A DNA stretch of 64,000 nucleotides, from NCBI RefSeq assembly GCF_900115135.1, contig NZ_FOVK01000008.1, forward strand, positions 37,747 to 101,746, written 5' to 3'. Below, piece after piece: positions 9,632 through 18,231 of the stretch (the first letter of the stretch is position 1; the number at the start of each line of letters is the position of its first letter). The position numbers and the translations under genes are program-made. The notes below the pieces were generated by a model that ran no database searches, had not been told where the DNA came from, and saw nothing but the letters and a program-made list of their open reading frames with translations. Source of the DNA: Proteiniclasticum ruminis (GTDB taxonomy: Bacteria; Bacillota; Clostridia; Clostridiales; Clostridiaceae).

Positions 9632-10750
9632 ATGAAAAGACCATGGAAGGTCATGATTGTGGATGATATGGAAGTATTCAGAAGGCAGATCCGTAGACTG
9701 CCCCTGTGGAACGAAGACTCTTCTTTCCTTCTTCATGCGGAAGCAGCAGATGGGATAGAAGCTCTTCGGATGCTGGAAAAGGAACCGGTGGATCTTCTCA
9801 TCTCAGATATCCGAATGCCCCGGATGGATGGTCTTTCGCTTCTGAAGGAAGTGAAGGCCAGAAATCTTTCGAAGTATGTGGTGTTTCTCAGTGATTATGC
9901 GGAGTTTTCTTTGGCGAAGGAGGCCATCGCCTTTGGTATTTTTGATTATCTTGTGAAGCCTGTGAAAGAGGAGGAGCTTCGGAGTCTTTTTCTGAAGGTT
10001 TCGGCTCATCTATCCCAGGTGGAGAAGGAAAAAGAAGAAAAGAGACTTCTGGAAGAAAAGCTTTTAGATAGTGTGGACCTCTACTATCCTCAAAAGGAAG
10101 TGCTGGATCTCACAGAAAGGATCGTTTCTGGACAGGAGGATGCGTTAAAGAAAAGTGCATCCTTAGTGAACACCGCCTACGATGCCCTGAATCTCGATCT
10201 TTTGAAAACCGCACTGGTGCTGGAGAAGGTTTATGAGGAGATTCTAATGGAGGTGGAGAGAAGAAGTCCCTGGCTGGCACCCCTCTATCCGCACTACCAA
10301 ATGAGCAGATCCCGATTGTCCAAAGAGGCATCGATTCAGGAACTGGAACTTCAGTTTATGGATCGAATGGGCAGACTGGTAAGCATCATGGCGTACCTTT
10401 TGCCAGATAAAGGAGAGCATCCCCTGGTGAGGGAACTGGAAGAGTTTATCCTCTTGCATCCTGAAGGAAAGCTGACTCTGGACCGCTTGGCAGAAAAGTT
10501 CTACCTCACCAAAAATCATCTGGGTGAAGTGTTTAAGGAGGAGACGGGACTGACCTTAGGCGAATATCTTTTCCGTGTCAAAGTCCAGCGGGCCATGGTG
10601 CTTCTTCAGGAGGAGGAGCTGAGAAGCTATGAGATTGCGGAGCGGCTTGGGTATCAAAGCGCCGAGTACTTTGCAAAGCAGTTTAGAAAGGCCACGGGAG
10701 AAACGCCCATGGAGTACCGTGCCCGGATGAAGGAAGAGAAGATTGATTAG
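9632..10750 (+). CDS. Response regulator with AraC-type DNA-binding domain (YesN-like)
   Basis: A 372-residue transcription factor. The receiver domain occupies about residues 1-120, with acidic pocket IVDDM, phospho-acceptor Asp59 in SDIRMPRMDG, and conserved lysine in YLVKPVKEEEL. A helical linker with coiled-coil character (about 125-255) joins it to a C-terminal AraC/XylS double helix-turn-helix (about 270-368), with LTLDRLAEKFYLTKNHLGEVFKEETG and the family signature ending YFAKQFRKATGETPMEYR. Its ATG directly follows the kinase stop codon, so the two are one transcript and almost surely a cognate pair. Target genes are unknown; the lipoprotein just downstream is a candidate. Confidence 0.94.
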   Translation: MKRPWKVMIVDDMEVFRRQIRRLPLWNEDSSFLLHAEAADGIEALRMLEKEPVDLLISDIRMPRMDGLSLLKEVKARNLSKYVVFLSDYAEFSLAKEAIAFGIFDYLVKPVKEEELRSLFLKVSAHLSQVEKEKEEKRLLEEKLLDSVDLYYPQKEVLDLTERIVSGQEDALKKSASLVNTAYDALNLDLLKTALVLEKVYEEILMEVERRSPWLAPLYPHYQMSRSRLSKEASIQELELQFMDRMGRLVSIMAYLLPDKGEHPLVRELEEFILLHPEGKLTLDRLAEKFYLTKNHLGEVFKEETGLTLGEYLFRVKVQRAMVLLQEEELRSYEIAERLGYQSAEYFAKQFRKATGETPMEYRARMKEEKID

Positions 10751-10886
10751 AAATTAACGAATCCATGTTTTGTTGGGGTGCTGCCCTTGTTTTGTGCATT
10801 CTGATTTCCTGGAAAGATTAGTATGATAAATACGTAACAAAAATCAGGAACGAAGATCAAAATAAAACAAATAAGGGGTACAGAAT

Positions 10887-11825
10887 ATGAACAAAAACAT
10901 CAGCAACCTTCTTAAAGGAATCACTGCTCTTGGCCTTGTGCTGACTCTTTCCGGATGTGCAGCAAAGGAAGCGCCACAGGTTGAAACACCAGCAGAAACT
11001 CCTCAGGAAGAGGAAAAAGTGGAAGCTTCCGAATGGAGCATCCAGCCAAAGCTTGGCATCACCAAGGGAGACTACTTCCGTGTAGAAGAACGTTTCAGAC
11101 AGGGTCACTTAGGGATTCTTGAAGTGGTCATGAATGGAGATGAGATGGTTCTTGTGGAGTTCAATGAAATGACAAGAGCGAACTATTACAACAGATTTTA
11201 TCAGAATGTGCCAAAGCGTACATCAGAATACAACTATGACATGAAGGCCGTAAAGGGCGCTGCTTGGATTGAGAGCGTTCTTCTGGTGGAAAAGCAGATG
11301 ATGGAATCCCAGAGCCTCACTGGAGAGTTTGAAGTGGTTTCAGGAGCTTCCAACAGCATCAACCAGTCCATGCTTCCTCTGGCAGAAAAGCTGTCTGCAC
11401 TGATGGCTGAACCTGCCACTGAAAAGTACTATGAGATCTCTGAAGAACTGAGCGGTGGACTTACAGGCCGTCTTCAGGTGACCCTGAAAGACAAGAAGAT
11501 CACCTCTGTCAGATACGATGAGATTTTTGCAGATGCAGCGAAAGACATTGAAGCTCCAGCTCAGAAAATGTACTATGGTCTTTCCAAATATGGTTCTGTA
11601 CAGTACGATGAGCCATCCAGAATCGGATTCAATGTCCAGATGGATGCGCTGAATGCAAAGGTAGTGGACACTCAGGATCTTCTGGATCTAAGTGAGCTTC
11701 CAGCCATCGATGAATCCGGAAACTACGCTTCCAGTGGATTCACCGTGAGAAACGGAGCTTGGGATAACTACCTGAAACTAGCAAACACCCTTCTTACAGA
11801 AATGAAGGCAGATGGAAATTTCTAA
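10887..11825 (+). CDS. Lipoprotein with repeated FMN-binding-like domain
   Basis: A 312-residue secreted protein. A lipoprotein signal is clear: positive N-terminus, hydrophobic core and lipobox LSGC with Cys24, followed by an acidic proline-rich linker to about residue 50. Two similar modules follow (about 55-170 and 180-300). The first ends in SGASNSINQSMLPLAEKL, which resembles the SGAT-type flavin attachment region of FMN-binding domains, though the canonical threonine is an asparagine or serine here, so covalent FMN is uncertain. It could be an electron-transfer or substrate-binding lipoprotein on the outer face of the membrane. Confidence 0.75.
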   Translation: MNKNISNLLKGITALGLVLTLSGCAAKEAPQVETPAETPQEEEKVEASEWSIQPKLGITKGDYFRVEERFRQGHLGILEVVMNGDEMVLVEFNEMTRANYYNRFYQNVPKRTSEYNYDMKAVKGAAWIESVLLVEKQMMESQSLTGEFEVVSGASNSINQSMLPLAEKLSALMAEPATEKYYEISEELSGGLTGRLQVTLKDKKITSVRYDEIFADAAKDIEAPAQKMYYGLSKYGSVQYDEPSRIGFNVQMDALNAKVVDTQDLLDLSELPAIDESGNYASSGFTVRNGAWDNYLKLANTLLTEMKADGNF

Positions 11826-11848
11826 CAGCTCTCTATAGCTTGACTACA

Positions 11849-11887
11849 CAAAAATGCATGGATGAAAATCTGTGCATTTTTTGTTTT
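11849..11887 (+). terminator. Rho-independent terminator
   Basis: Stem CAAAAATGCA/TGCATTTTTG with a 14-base loop and a T-rich tail; ends the lipoprotein transcript. Confidence 0.8.
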
Positions 11888-12072
11888 TCAGGGAAAGGTC
11901 TGAGAAGGAAGATGAGACCTGTTTCAATGAGGACTGAATTCTTATAGCTTACAAAACACTGAAAATAAGGTAGTATGGGTAGTAAAGAATAGTTTTAAAG
12001 GAGGAGAAGAAGGAAAAAGGCAGAGCCCATCTTTTTAATGAGTTTACCTAGGAAGTACTTCTTACATAGAAC

Positions 12073-13140
12073 ATGGACGAGAAGAAAAGTGTAGAGCAGA
12101 CAGAGATCAAACATAAAAGAAGAAAAAGATACAGCGGGACCCATCCGAAGAAGTTTGAGGAAAAGTATAAAGAGCTTCAGCCGGAGAAGTATCAGGATAC
12201 CGTGAAGAAGGTCATGGAGAAGGGGAGCACACCAGCAGGGATGCACCGGTCCATCTGTGTGGAGGAGATTCTGGAGTTTCTCAACATCCAGCCAGGCCAG
12301 ACGGGGCTTGATGCGACCTTAGGCTATGGCGGTCACACAAAAGAAATGGCAGCGAAGCTTCAGGGGAAAGGGCATCTCTATTCTTTGGATGTGGATCCCA
12401 TAGAGCTTCCGAAAACAAGAGAAAGACTGGCCGCCCAAGGATTTGGACCGGAGATTCTCACCATCCTTCAAAGAAACTTTGCTGAGATTGATGAGGTGGC
12501 AAAAGAGTCAGGACCTCTTGATTTTGTCCTGGCGGATCTTGGGGTGTCTTCCATGCAGATCGACAATCCGGAGAGAGGATTCTCCTTCAAGGTGGATGGA
12601 CCATTGGACCTGAGACTGGATCCGAAGAAAGGTGTTTCTGGAGCGGAGCGGCTGAAATCCCTCACAGAAGAAGAGCTAGAGGGGATGTTCATCGAGAATG
12701 CTGATGAGCCTTATGCAGATGTTATAGCAAAGGCCATTACCAAGTACAATAAGAAGGGCATCGAAATTTCCACCACCACCATGCTGCGGGAGATCATCTC
12801 TGAGGCGCTGCAGTTCATTCCCGAAAAAACGAGAAAAGACGACATCAAGAAGTCCTGTCAGAGATGTTTCCAGGCATTGAGAATTGATGTGAACAGCGAG
12901 TTTGAAGTGCTCTTTGAGTTTTTGGAGAAGCTTCCCCATGTGCTGGCACCGGGCGGACGTGTCGCCATTCTTACCTTCCATTCCGGGGAAGACCGGCTTG
13001 TGAAGAAAGCGTTCAAGCATTATCAAAGGGAAGGCATTTACAGTGATGTGGCCAAGAGTCCCATCAGACCTTCGGATGAGGAAATCAGAAGCAACGGCAG
13101 GGCAAGATCAGCAAAGCTCAGGTGGGCGGTTAAAGCCTAA
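12073..13140 (+). CDS. rsmH: RsmH-family 16S rRNA methyltransferase with N-terminal extension
   Basis: Predicted S-adenosylmethionine-dependent N4-methyltransferase of 16S rRNA C1402. Family motifs are present: LDATLGYGGHT (SAM-binding motif I, near residue 78), ADLGVSSMQIDNPERGFSF (near 155), PLDLRLDP, and AILTFHSGEDRLVKKAF near 300, where the usual HSLEDR reads HSGEDR. It has an extra basic N-terminal segment of about 55 residues (KHKRRKRYSG onwards) and is not in a division/cell wall cluster, so it is likely a second RsmH copy rather than the housekeeping one. An in-frame stop 4 bases upstream fixes the earliest start; no good ribosome binding site precedes it. Confidence 0.85.
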   Translation: MDEKKSVEQTEIKHKRRKRYSGTHPKKFEEKYKELQPEKYQDTVKKVMEKGSTPAGMHRSICVEEILEFLNIQPGQTGLDATLGYGGHTKEMAAKLQGKGHLYSLDVDPIELPKTRERLAAQGFGPEILTILQRNFAEIDEVAKESGPLDFVLADLGVSSMQIDNPERGFSFKVDGPLDLRLDPKKGVSGAERLKSLTEEELEGMFIENADEPYADVIAKAITKYNKKGIEISTTTMLREIISEALQFIPEKTRKDDIKKSCQRCFQALRIDVNSEFEVLFEFLEKLPHVLAPGGRVAILTFHSGEDRLVKKAFKHYQREGIYSDVAKSPIRPSDEEIRSNGRARSAKLRWAVKA

Positions 13141-13373
13141 AGGATGAAAGCTTGCAGTTCTCTAATAGATCTGACCCTACTTTATGGACATTCAAGGAAG
13201 AGATATGAAATTGAAAGGCTCTGGCGGTTTTGCTGGAGCTTTTTTCATTGGTTGAAAAACGAATGTGGTAATTATTAAAGATGAACACTCTAACATCTGT
13301 ACGGTTTTCGGGACAATGAAAGTGCTACAGTGTACGTATAGAACTATATGAATCAATAATGGGGGAATGTAAA

Positions 13374-14369
13374 ATGAAAAAAACCTGGATTGCTGTAGTG
13401 CTTTTGTCTATTCTTGCACTCTCTGGGTGCGGTTCCAGTGTAGAATCTGTGAAGAAAACCGATGGAGATGTGCCGGTGAAGAAGGAAGAACCTGTGGATG
13501 CCCCGGAAGATGCTGTGGATGAACAGGATGAAGATGTTGTGTATACCATTGGAGACCGGATCGCTTTTGATGACCAGTATGCATTGACCATTGTCAGTGT
13601 GAAGGAAACGGAGGAGCGCAACGAGTTCTCGGAGAAAGAGGTGGAGCAGGTGCTTCTCATTGAGTATCTTTATGAGAATCTTCGCAGCGAGGATGAAATC
13701 TATATTTCTGATATGGAGTTCAAGATGGTGGATGAAGGGGGTAACATGATGGACACGTATCCAGTAGATTCTGGATTCAGTCCGGAATATACGCCAATGG
13801 GAGCGAAAACCCTTGCTTCCTTCGCTGTAGGTACCACCGAAAAAAGCAGCAAGATTCAGGTCCATTATTATGACAACTTCTTTTCATCCCAGTCCGATTG
13901 TGTGTTTTCCCTGCAAGTAGGCAGTGAGGCTGAAGTGAATCTGAACGGGACATTGCCAGAGTATGAGAATACCTTTGCTGTGGGAGAGACCATTGAAATT
14001 ACCACAGAAGACGGTGTATATACCGTGACCATAGATTCGGTTGAAAAAACCTCTGAGAGAAATGAGTATGAAGTGAAGAACCCAGAGGCTGTTTACAAGA
14101 TTGCTTACAGCTATGCCAATGTGAGTATGGAGGAACCGGTGTACATTTCAGAGTACTCCTTCACCCTCATTGATGAACAGGGAAATACAGGATATGTGTA
14201 TCCCAACTTCTCAGATGAATATCCCACTGAGACAATCAAGGGCGCAAAGAGCAGAGCAGTGATGTTCTTTGGCACGCACAAGGACAGTAGAAGCCTTGTA
14301 TTGGCGTTCAAGGACAATATGTTTAATACGAATTCTGATTTCTATATCAGAGCAGACAATTTGAATTAA
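13374..14369 (+). CDS. Lipoprotein with two DUF4352-like repeats
   Basis: A 331-residue lipoprotein: short signal with lipobox ALSGC (Cys19), acidic linker to about residue 55, then two homologous beta-rich modules (about 58-185 and 205-330). Each contains the pattern E-R-N-E-[FY] near its start, then Y-I-S-[DE]-[MY]-x-F, and an MGAK or IKGAK turn. This matches DUF4352/telomeric-repeat-like extracellular domains found in Firmicute lipoproteins. The ATG at 13374 is preferred over 13359 because the GGGGGA site lies ahead of it. Probably cotranscribed with the next lipoprotein (21-base gap). Function unknown. Confidence 0.78.
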   Translation: MKKTWIAVVLLSILALSGCGSSVESVKKTDGDVPVKKEEPVDAPEDAVDEQDEDVVYTIGDRIAFDDQYALTIVSVKETEERNEFSEKEVEQVLLIEYLYENLRSEDEIYISDMEFKMVDEGGNMMDTYPVDSGFSPEYTPMGAKTLASFAVGTTEKSSKIQVHYYDNFFSSQSDCVFSLQVGSEAEVNLNGTLPEYENTFAVGETIEITTEDGVYTVTIDSVEKTSERNEYEVKNPEAVYKIAYSYANVSMEEPVYISEYSFTLIDEQGNTGYVYPNFSDEYPTETIKGAKSRAVMFFGTHKDSRSLVLAFKDNMFNTNSDFYIRADNLN

Positions 14370-14390
14370 GTAAAAATTGGAGGAGATGAA

Positions 14391-14993
14391 ATGAAAAGGA
14401 AGATCATTGCAGGGTTTATGCTGCTGCTTCTTGCATTCAGTTTTGGATGCTCAAAGAAAGATGAAGTGAAGGAACCTCAAGAGGGGTCACCGGTAGGGAC
14501 AGACGGAGAGGAAGAAGAATCAGCTGGACCTAATGTGGACAAGAATCTTCTCAGTGTTGAGGTGACTTTGCCTCCTGACATGGCTGGGGATCTCAGCGGC
14601 TTTGACAGAGAAGTGTATCTGAAAGAGAACCCGGATTTTTCTGATGCTAAGGTCATGGAGGATGGTTCTCTTTGGATCAAGATGTCCCGAGATAAGCATA
14701 AAGAGATGATGGAAGAGATGTCAGAAAGCATCAAAGAAACTTTCAATGAACTCATTGAAGGAGAAGATACGCCGTATATCAAAGACATCAGAACAAGCAA
14801 TGGATACAAAGAAGTAGAAGTGTATGTGGACCGGGCAGGATATGAGAATGCATTTGATTTTTCTGGGTTAACGATTCTTCTATCTGTAGGATTTTATCAG
14901 ACATTCCAGGGGGAAGAAGTGGAGCTTCACCTAAAATATATGGATGCCGATACCGAAGAGATCATCCAAGAAAGTTTCCTTCCAGAAGAATAG
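14391..14993 (+). CDS. Lipoprotein of unknown function
   Basis: A 200-residue protein with a lipoprotein signal (lipobox FSFGC, Cys20), an acidic/serine linker to about residue 45 and a soluble mixed alpha/beta domain containing LPPDMAGDLSGFDREVYLKE. The ribosome binding site GGAGGAG lies well placed before the ATG. It follows the DUF4352-like lipoprotein in the same transcript and ends at a terminator. No family was recognised. Confidence 0.75.
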   Translation: MKRKIIAGFMLLLLAFSFGCSKKDEVKEPQEGSPVGTDGEEEESAGPNVDKNLLSVEVTLPPDMAGDLSGFDREVYLKENPDFSDAKVMEDGSLWIKMSRDKHKEMMEEMSESIKETFNELIEGEDTPYIKDIRTSNGYKEVEVYVDRAGYENAFDFSGLTILLSVGFYQTFQGEEVELHLKYMDADTEEIIQESFLPEE

Positions 14994-15009
14994 CCTAGTT
15001 ATAATGAAG

Positions 15010-15038
15010 TCCGCTGGCGAAGGCTGGCGGATTTTTTT
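15010..15038 (+). terminator. Rho-independent terminator
   Basis: Short GC hairpin (TCCGC/GCGGA with an inner TGGC/GGCT region) followed by TTTTTTT; ends the two-lipoprotein transcript. Confidence 0.75.
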
Positions 15039-15064
15039 ACGTGGTAAAATGGAAAAGTTCCTCA

Positions 15065-15093
15065 TTGACATACCTCGAAGTTCAAGGTATTCT
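15065..15093 (+). promoter_or_regulatory. Promoter with embedded palindromic operator for padR operon
   Basis: TTGACA (15065-15070), 17-base spacer, TATTCT (15088-15093). The spacer is almost entirely a 21-base imperfect palindrome (15070-15090) with arms ATACCT and AGGTAT and inner GAA/TTC. A repressor bound here would block RNA polymerase. The gene read from this promoter is a PadR regulator, so autorepression is the simplest reading. Confidence 0.75.
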
Positions 15094-15133
15094 AATCATA
15101 GAAGGTCTAGGTATAAAGAAAGGAGGATTTCTT

Positions 15134-15481
15134 ATGAATTTTGATAAAAATCTATTGGGTGGAACCACGGCGCTGCTCCTTTTGTCTCTTCTTTCCAGTC
15201 AGGATATGTATGGCTATGAGATCATCAAGGAGCTGGAGCTTCGCTCGGACAGCTCTTTCCAGTTCAAAGAGGGAACGCTCTATCCAGTGCTGCATAAGAT
15301 GGAGAATATGGGATGGCTGAAGTCCTATCTGTCCAAAGGGGATGCGGGAAGAGAAAGGAAGTATTATCAGATCACGGTGAGAGGAAAAAAACAGCTGGCT
15401 CTTGAAAAAGAGCAGTGGAATGTCTTTACCGAGTCTGTGGAAAAGGTTGTTTTTGGGGGGCAGTATGAGCTGGCAAGATAA
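15134..15481 (+). CDS. PadR-family transcriptional regulator
   Basis: A 115-residue winged-helix regulator. PadR features are the opening LLLLSLLSSQDMYGYEIIKEL, the wing EGTLYPVLHKMENMGWLKSY, and RERKYYQITVRGKKQL. The frame is open upstream to 15041, but the ATG at 15134 follows AAAGGAGGA and gives the normal family start. It overlaps the next gene by 17 bases. PadR genes of this short type are commonly followed by a HAAS/DUF1700 membrane protein, as here, and control that operon. Ligand unknown. Confidence 0.92.
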   Translation: MNFDKNLLGGTTALLLLSLLSSQDMYGYEIIKELELRSDSSFQFKEGTLYPVLHKMENMGWLKSYLSKGDAGRERKYYQITVRGKKQLALEKEQWNVFTESVEKVVFGGQYELAR

Positions 15482-16175
15482 AGAGAGCTATCTGAAAGAG
15501 GTGCTTTCTCAGGTGAAGTTCTCGTTTGATCATGAGTTTATTAAGAAAGAGCTCAGAAGTCATCTGGAGGAGCGCGTGGAAGACTATATATCAGAAGGCT
15601 ACACTCCTAAAGAAGCTGAGAAAATGGCTTTGGAGAATTTTGGGGATCCCAAGGAAATCGGAAAAGCGCTCAATAAGGAGCATAATCCTATCATCGGTTG
15701 GATTCTGTATATTTCGAACGTATTGCTTTTTGTAGGAAGCCTCTATTTGATCTTTACGATTATGGTTCCTTTTGGCATGTCTTTTTTTGGTCGGAATCCA
15801 TCCAAGACCATTCCCAAAGAAAATATTCTTTATTCCATTGAAGTGAATGAGAAGAGAAAGATTGATGACCGTATCATCAAAGTGGAAGAAATCATCTATG
15901 AAATAAATGGAAATCTCCATATCATCTACAGCGATGTGGATACTAGGCTTTTTGGGGGAGGTTGGTCCTTTGGAAATTTGGGTATTATCACGGATGATAC
16001 TGGAAAAGATTTTTTTGATGGTTCAGGATTTTCTACCGGAGGGATTTTTTCTAAAAGCTTACGGACGATTCATGATTTCCCAGAAGAAGCAAAGATGCTT
16101 AATATAGAATATGACTACTACAACAGATATTATAAGTTCGAAATCCCTCTACAGGCAGGTGGTGCTCATGAATAG
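15465..16175 (+). CDS. HAAS/DUF1700-type membrane protein, PadR partner
   Basis: A 236-residue protein. The N-terminal 75 residues form the helical HAAS-type domain (LKSHLEERVEDYISEG-like pattern followed by GYTPKEAEKMALENFGDPKEIGKAL), then a transmembrane segment (about 83-108), then an extracellular domain of about 125 residues with no recognised fold. The start at 15465 is chosen over 15402 because of GGGGGG just upstream and because it gives MSWQDKESYLKEV, the usual opening. Overlap with padR and with the next gene shows a tight operon. Likely an envelope-associated signalling protein. Confidence 0.8.
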   Translation: MSWQDKESYLKEVLSQVKFSFDHEFIKKELRSHLEERVEDYISEGYTPKEAEKMALENFGDPKEIGKALNKEHNPIIGWILYISNVLLFVGSLYLIFTIMVPFGMSFFGRNPSKTIPKENILYSIEVNEKRKIDDRIIKVEEIIYEINGNLHIIYSDVDTRLFGGGWSFGNLGIITDDTGKDFFDGSGFSTGGIFSKSLRTIHDFPEEAKMLNIEYDYYNRYYKFEIPLQAGGAHE

Positions 16176-16701
16176 AAAACAGAAGATTATTAGAAATACT
16201 GTACTTCTTATGGCGTTTTCCTTTCTCTTTATCACAACAAGCAATCTTTACTTGGATCCTTTAGCCGCCCATAAGGCTTCTGAGAGAAGTATTCACTATG
16301 GACCTTCAGAAGTTCTCCATATAGAGAGCTTTCCAGGTGGTAAATATTATCTTGGAAAATATGAACAATGGATCTCCTGTAATACGGTTAATAGAGCCTT
16401 AGGTATATTCTGGCGATTCGGGAGCCAGGTAACTGGCATTGAGGTAAATGAAGAAAAACCGATTTCTTATACCTGGTCTAGCTCAGATAATAGAAAAAAA
16501 GTTTATGGTATCGTCAATGATAAGAGCATAGATAGACTGGAAATATATTTAACTGAAGGGATAGTGCTCACACAAGAAAAGTTCTATGGAGATATGTTTC
16601 TTTTAACTTGGGAAAGTGAGGGAGAATTTCAAAAGATTGTAAGCTATGATCGCCTAGGTGCTGTTGTTTTTGAGGAAGAAAGCATAGAATATAGGCCATA
16701 G
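16168..16701 (+). CDS. Small exported or membrane-anchored protein of unknown function
   Basis: A 177-residue protein with one N-terminal hydrophobic helix (about residues 9-28, signal anchor or uncleaved signal) and a soluble outer domain. The ATG at 16168 has AGGTGGT upstream and overlaps the HAAS gene by 8 bases, so it is coupled to it. The base composition is more A+T-rich than the surroundings. No family was recognised; by context it may work with the HAAS-type protein at the cell surface. Confidence 0.65.
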   Translation: MNRKQKIIRNTVLLMAFSFLFITTSNLYLDPLAAHKASERSIHYGPSEVLHIESFPGGKYYLGKYEQWISCNTVNRALGIFWRFGSQVTGIEVNEEKPISYTWSSSDNRKKVYGIVNDKSIDRLEIYLTEGIVLTQEKFYGDMFLLTWESEGEFQKIVSYDRLGAVVFEEESIEYRP

Positions 16702-16721
16702 ATATTAATGAGGTGAAGTAT

Positions 16722-17207
16722 ATGGAACTTTGGGACGCGTATGATCAGGATGGAAGAAGAGCGGATAGAGATCTCATCCGTGGGGAGCCCATTCCTTATG
16801 GGTTATATCATCTAGTATCCGAGATGCTTGTGAGGCATGTGGATGGAGACTATCTTCTCGTGCAGCGGGACTTTCAGAAGGAAGGATATCCCGGGTGGAT
16901 GGAAGCGACGGCAGGGGGAAGTGCCCTAAAGGGAGAAACACCGGTGGAAGCAGCCAAGCGGGAGCTTCAAGAAGAAACTGGCCTAACAGGGATTTCATTT
17001 CAGGAAATTGGAAAGACATACACAGAGAATACGATATTTATTAGTTATCTGGTCATTACAGATTGTGACAAGACCTCTGTAAAGCTTCAGGAAGGGGAGA
17101 CTATTGGATACCAATGGTTAAGAGAAGAGGAGTTTCTCAGGTTTTTGAACTCTTCAGAAGCGATTCCGCCACAGAAGGAAAGATTGATAGAGTACCTTAA
17201 TGTTTAA
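16722..17207 (+). CDS. NUDIX hydrolase
   Basis: A 161-residue NUDIX protein. The NUDIX box is complete: G-G-x-A-x5-E-T-P-x-E-A-A-x-R-E-L-x-E-E-T-G-L near residues 65-88, giving the Mg2+-binding REx2EE helix. The N-terminus (MELWDAYDQDGRR) resembles the isopentenyl-diphosphate isomerase-like/YfcD subgroup of NUDIX hydrolases, which often have unassigned substrates. The ATG at 16722 is preferred to an in-frame GTG at 16713 because GAGGTGA sits 6 bases before it. It may be read with the PadR operon, 20 bases downstream. Confidence 0.9.
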   Translation: MELWDAYDQDGRRADRDLIRGEPIPYGLYHLVSEMLVRHVDGDYLLVQRDFQKEGYPGWMEATAGGSALKGETPVEAAKRELQEETGLTGISFQEIGKTYTENTIFISYLVITDCDKTSVKLQEGETIGYQWLREEEFLRFLNSSEAIPPQKERLIEYLNV

Positions 17208-17515
17208 GCTGTGAAGGGTAAAATGATACAAAAAGGTAAGAAAGACCGAGCTCTCTTTGGTAAGGAGAGAGTACGGTCTTTCTTTGTTTTTATCTATATG
17301 AGTGCAGAGAACGTGTACTTGGACTAGAGTTCTATATACATCAGAAAACAAGATCATTTCTCAAAAACTGCTTTCAGCTTCACCTCAAGGGATTCATGAG
17401 TGGAGTTAACTATTAGAAATGATTAAGTGGATGCGGTGAATGACAAGGCAATGTTTGACCATAAATCATTTTCAATCAGCAAATACTATGAGGCCAAACC
17501 AGAATCAATGGAAAA
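17208..17515. other. Intergenic region between convergent genes
   Basis: The first part holds the NUDIX terminator (17241-17290). The remaining 225 bases are A+T-rich with no supported gene, and no clear terminator was seen for the minus-strand gene that ends at 17516. Confidence 0.6.
17241..17290 (+). terminator. Rho-independent terminator
   Basis: Long hairpin: AAAGACCG/CGGTCTTT outer stem and CTCTC/GAGAG inner stem, followed by CTTTGTTTTT. Ends the NUDIX transcript. Confidence 0.85.
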
Positions 17516-18067
17516 TTAAGGATTCCCAGTATGATTTACAGAAAAACAGTAGACTACCTTTAACATATAGAGTAAATAAATTAGGGTAAGGGGTAAGGGA
17601 AGGGCAATGTCACTTAAGATGAAGATGATAATAGCCATTGCACAAAGAGCTCCTGCTAACAAACGGTGGTAAACCTTCTCTCTTAGAATATTTATCAGAG
17701 ATGCACTTGCAATGGTATACGACCAAATTATGAAAGCTATAAAAAAGTGACTTTGTAGAACTGCTGCTAAAATAAGTGGTTGAATGTGAACAGCAATGAA
17801 AATCCATCTGCTTTTAGGACGGTAGTTGTAATATTCATTGGTACCTGTACTGAGATTGGCGACTACGCCTCCAGAGATATCAAAAAATAAAAGCCATAAG
17901 ACTAAAGTTTGATACCATTTTAGCTGCAGCCAATAAGAAGAAGTGGATAAGAAGGTTAGTAGTGTTGCTGTTGCTGCAAAAACTACAATTATGATGAACT
18001 CGGTTCGTTGTTGTTGGATGCCAAACAGCTCATGAAGGAACTTTGGAATGCGTATAGATGTTTTCAT
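17516..18067 (-). CDS. Unrecognised multi-pass membrane protein
   Basis: A 183-residue protein with about five predicted transmembrane helices. The N-terminal 22 residues are cytoplasmic-looking (KTSIRIPKFLHELFG). The loop GGVVANLSTGTNEYYNYRPKSRW near residue 70 carries charged and polar residues that could be functional. The start is supported by AAGGAG on the minus strand. It lies 164 bases downstream of the TetR gene on the same strand, so it is a plausible target of that regulator. No family was assigned. Confidence 0.72.
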   Translation of the reverse strand: MKTSIRIPKFLHELFGIQQQRTEFIIIVVFAATATLLTFLSTSSYWLQLKWYQTLVLWLLFFDISGGVVANLSTGTNEYYNYRPKSRWIFIAVHIQPLILAAVLQSHFFIAFIIWSYTIASASLINILREKVYHRLLAGALCAMAIIIFILSDIALPLPLTLIYLLYMLKVVYCFSVNHTGNP

Positions 18068-18231
18068 GTTAAAGTACTCCTTTGGAACTAAAATAGCTTT
18101 TTTCCACCATACATTAATATGTGCTTAGCTGTATAGGGCTAATAGAGAGAAAAGGGTACTAATGCATTCTTGTTGTTTCTGTGTCATGTTACAAGCAACC
18201 ATGCAAAGTGTATTGCTTCCTTTTGTAGCAA

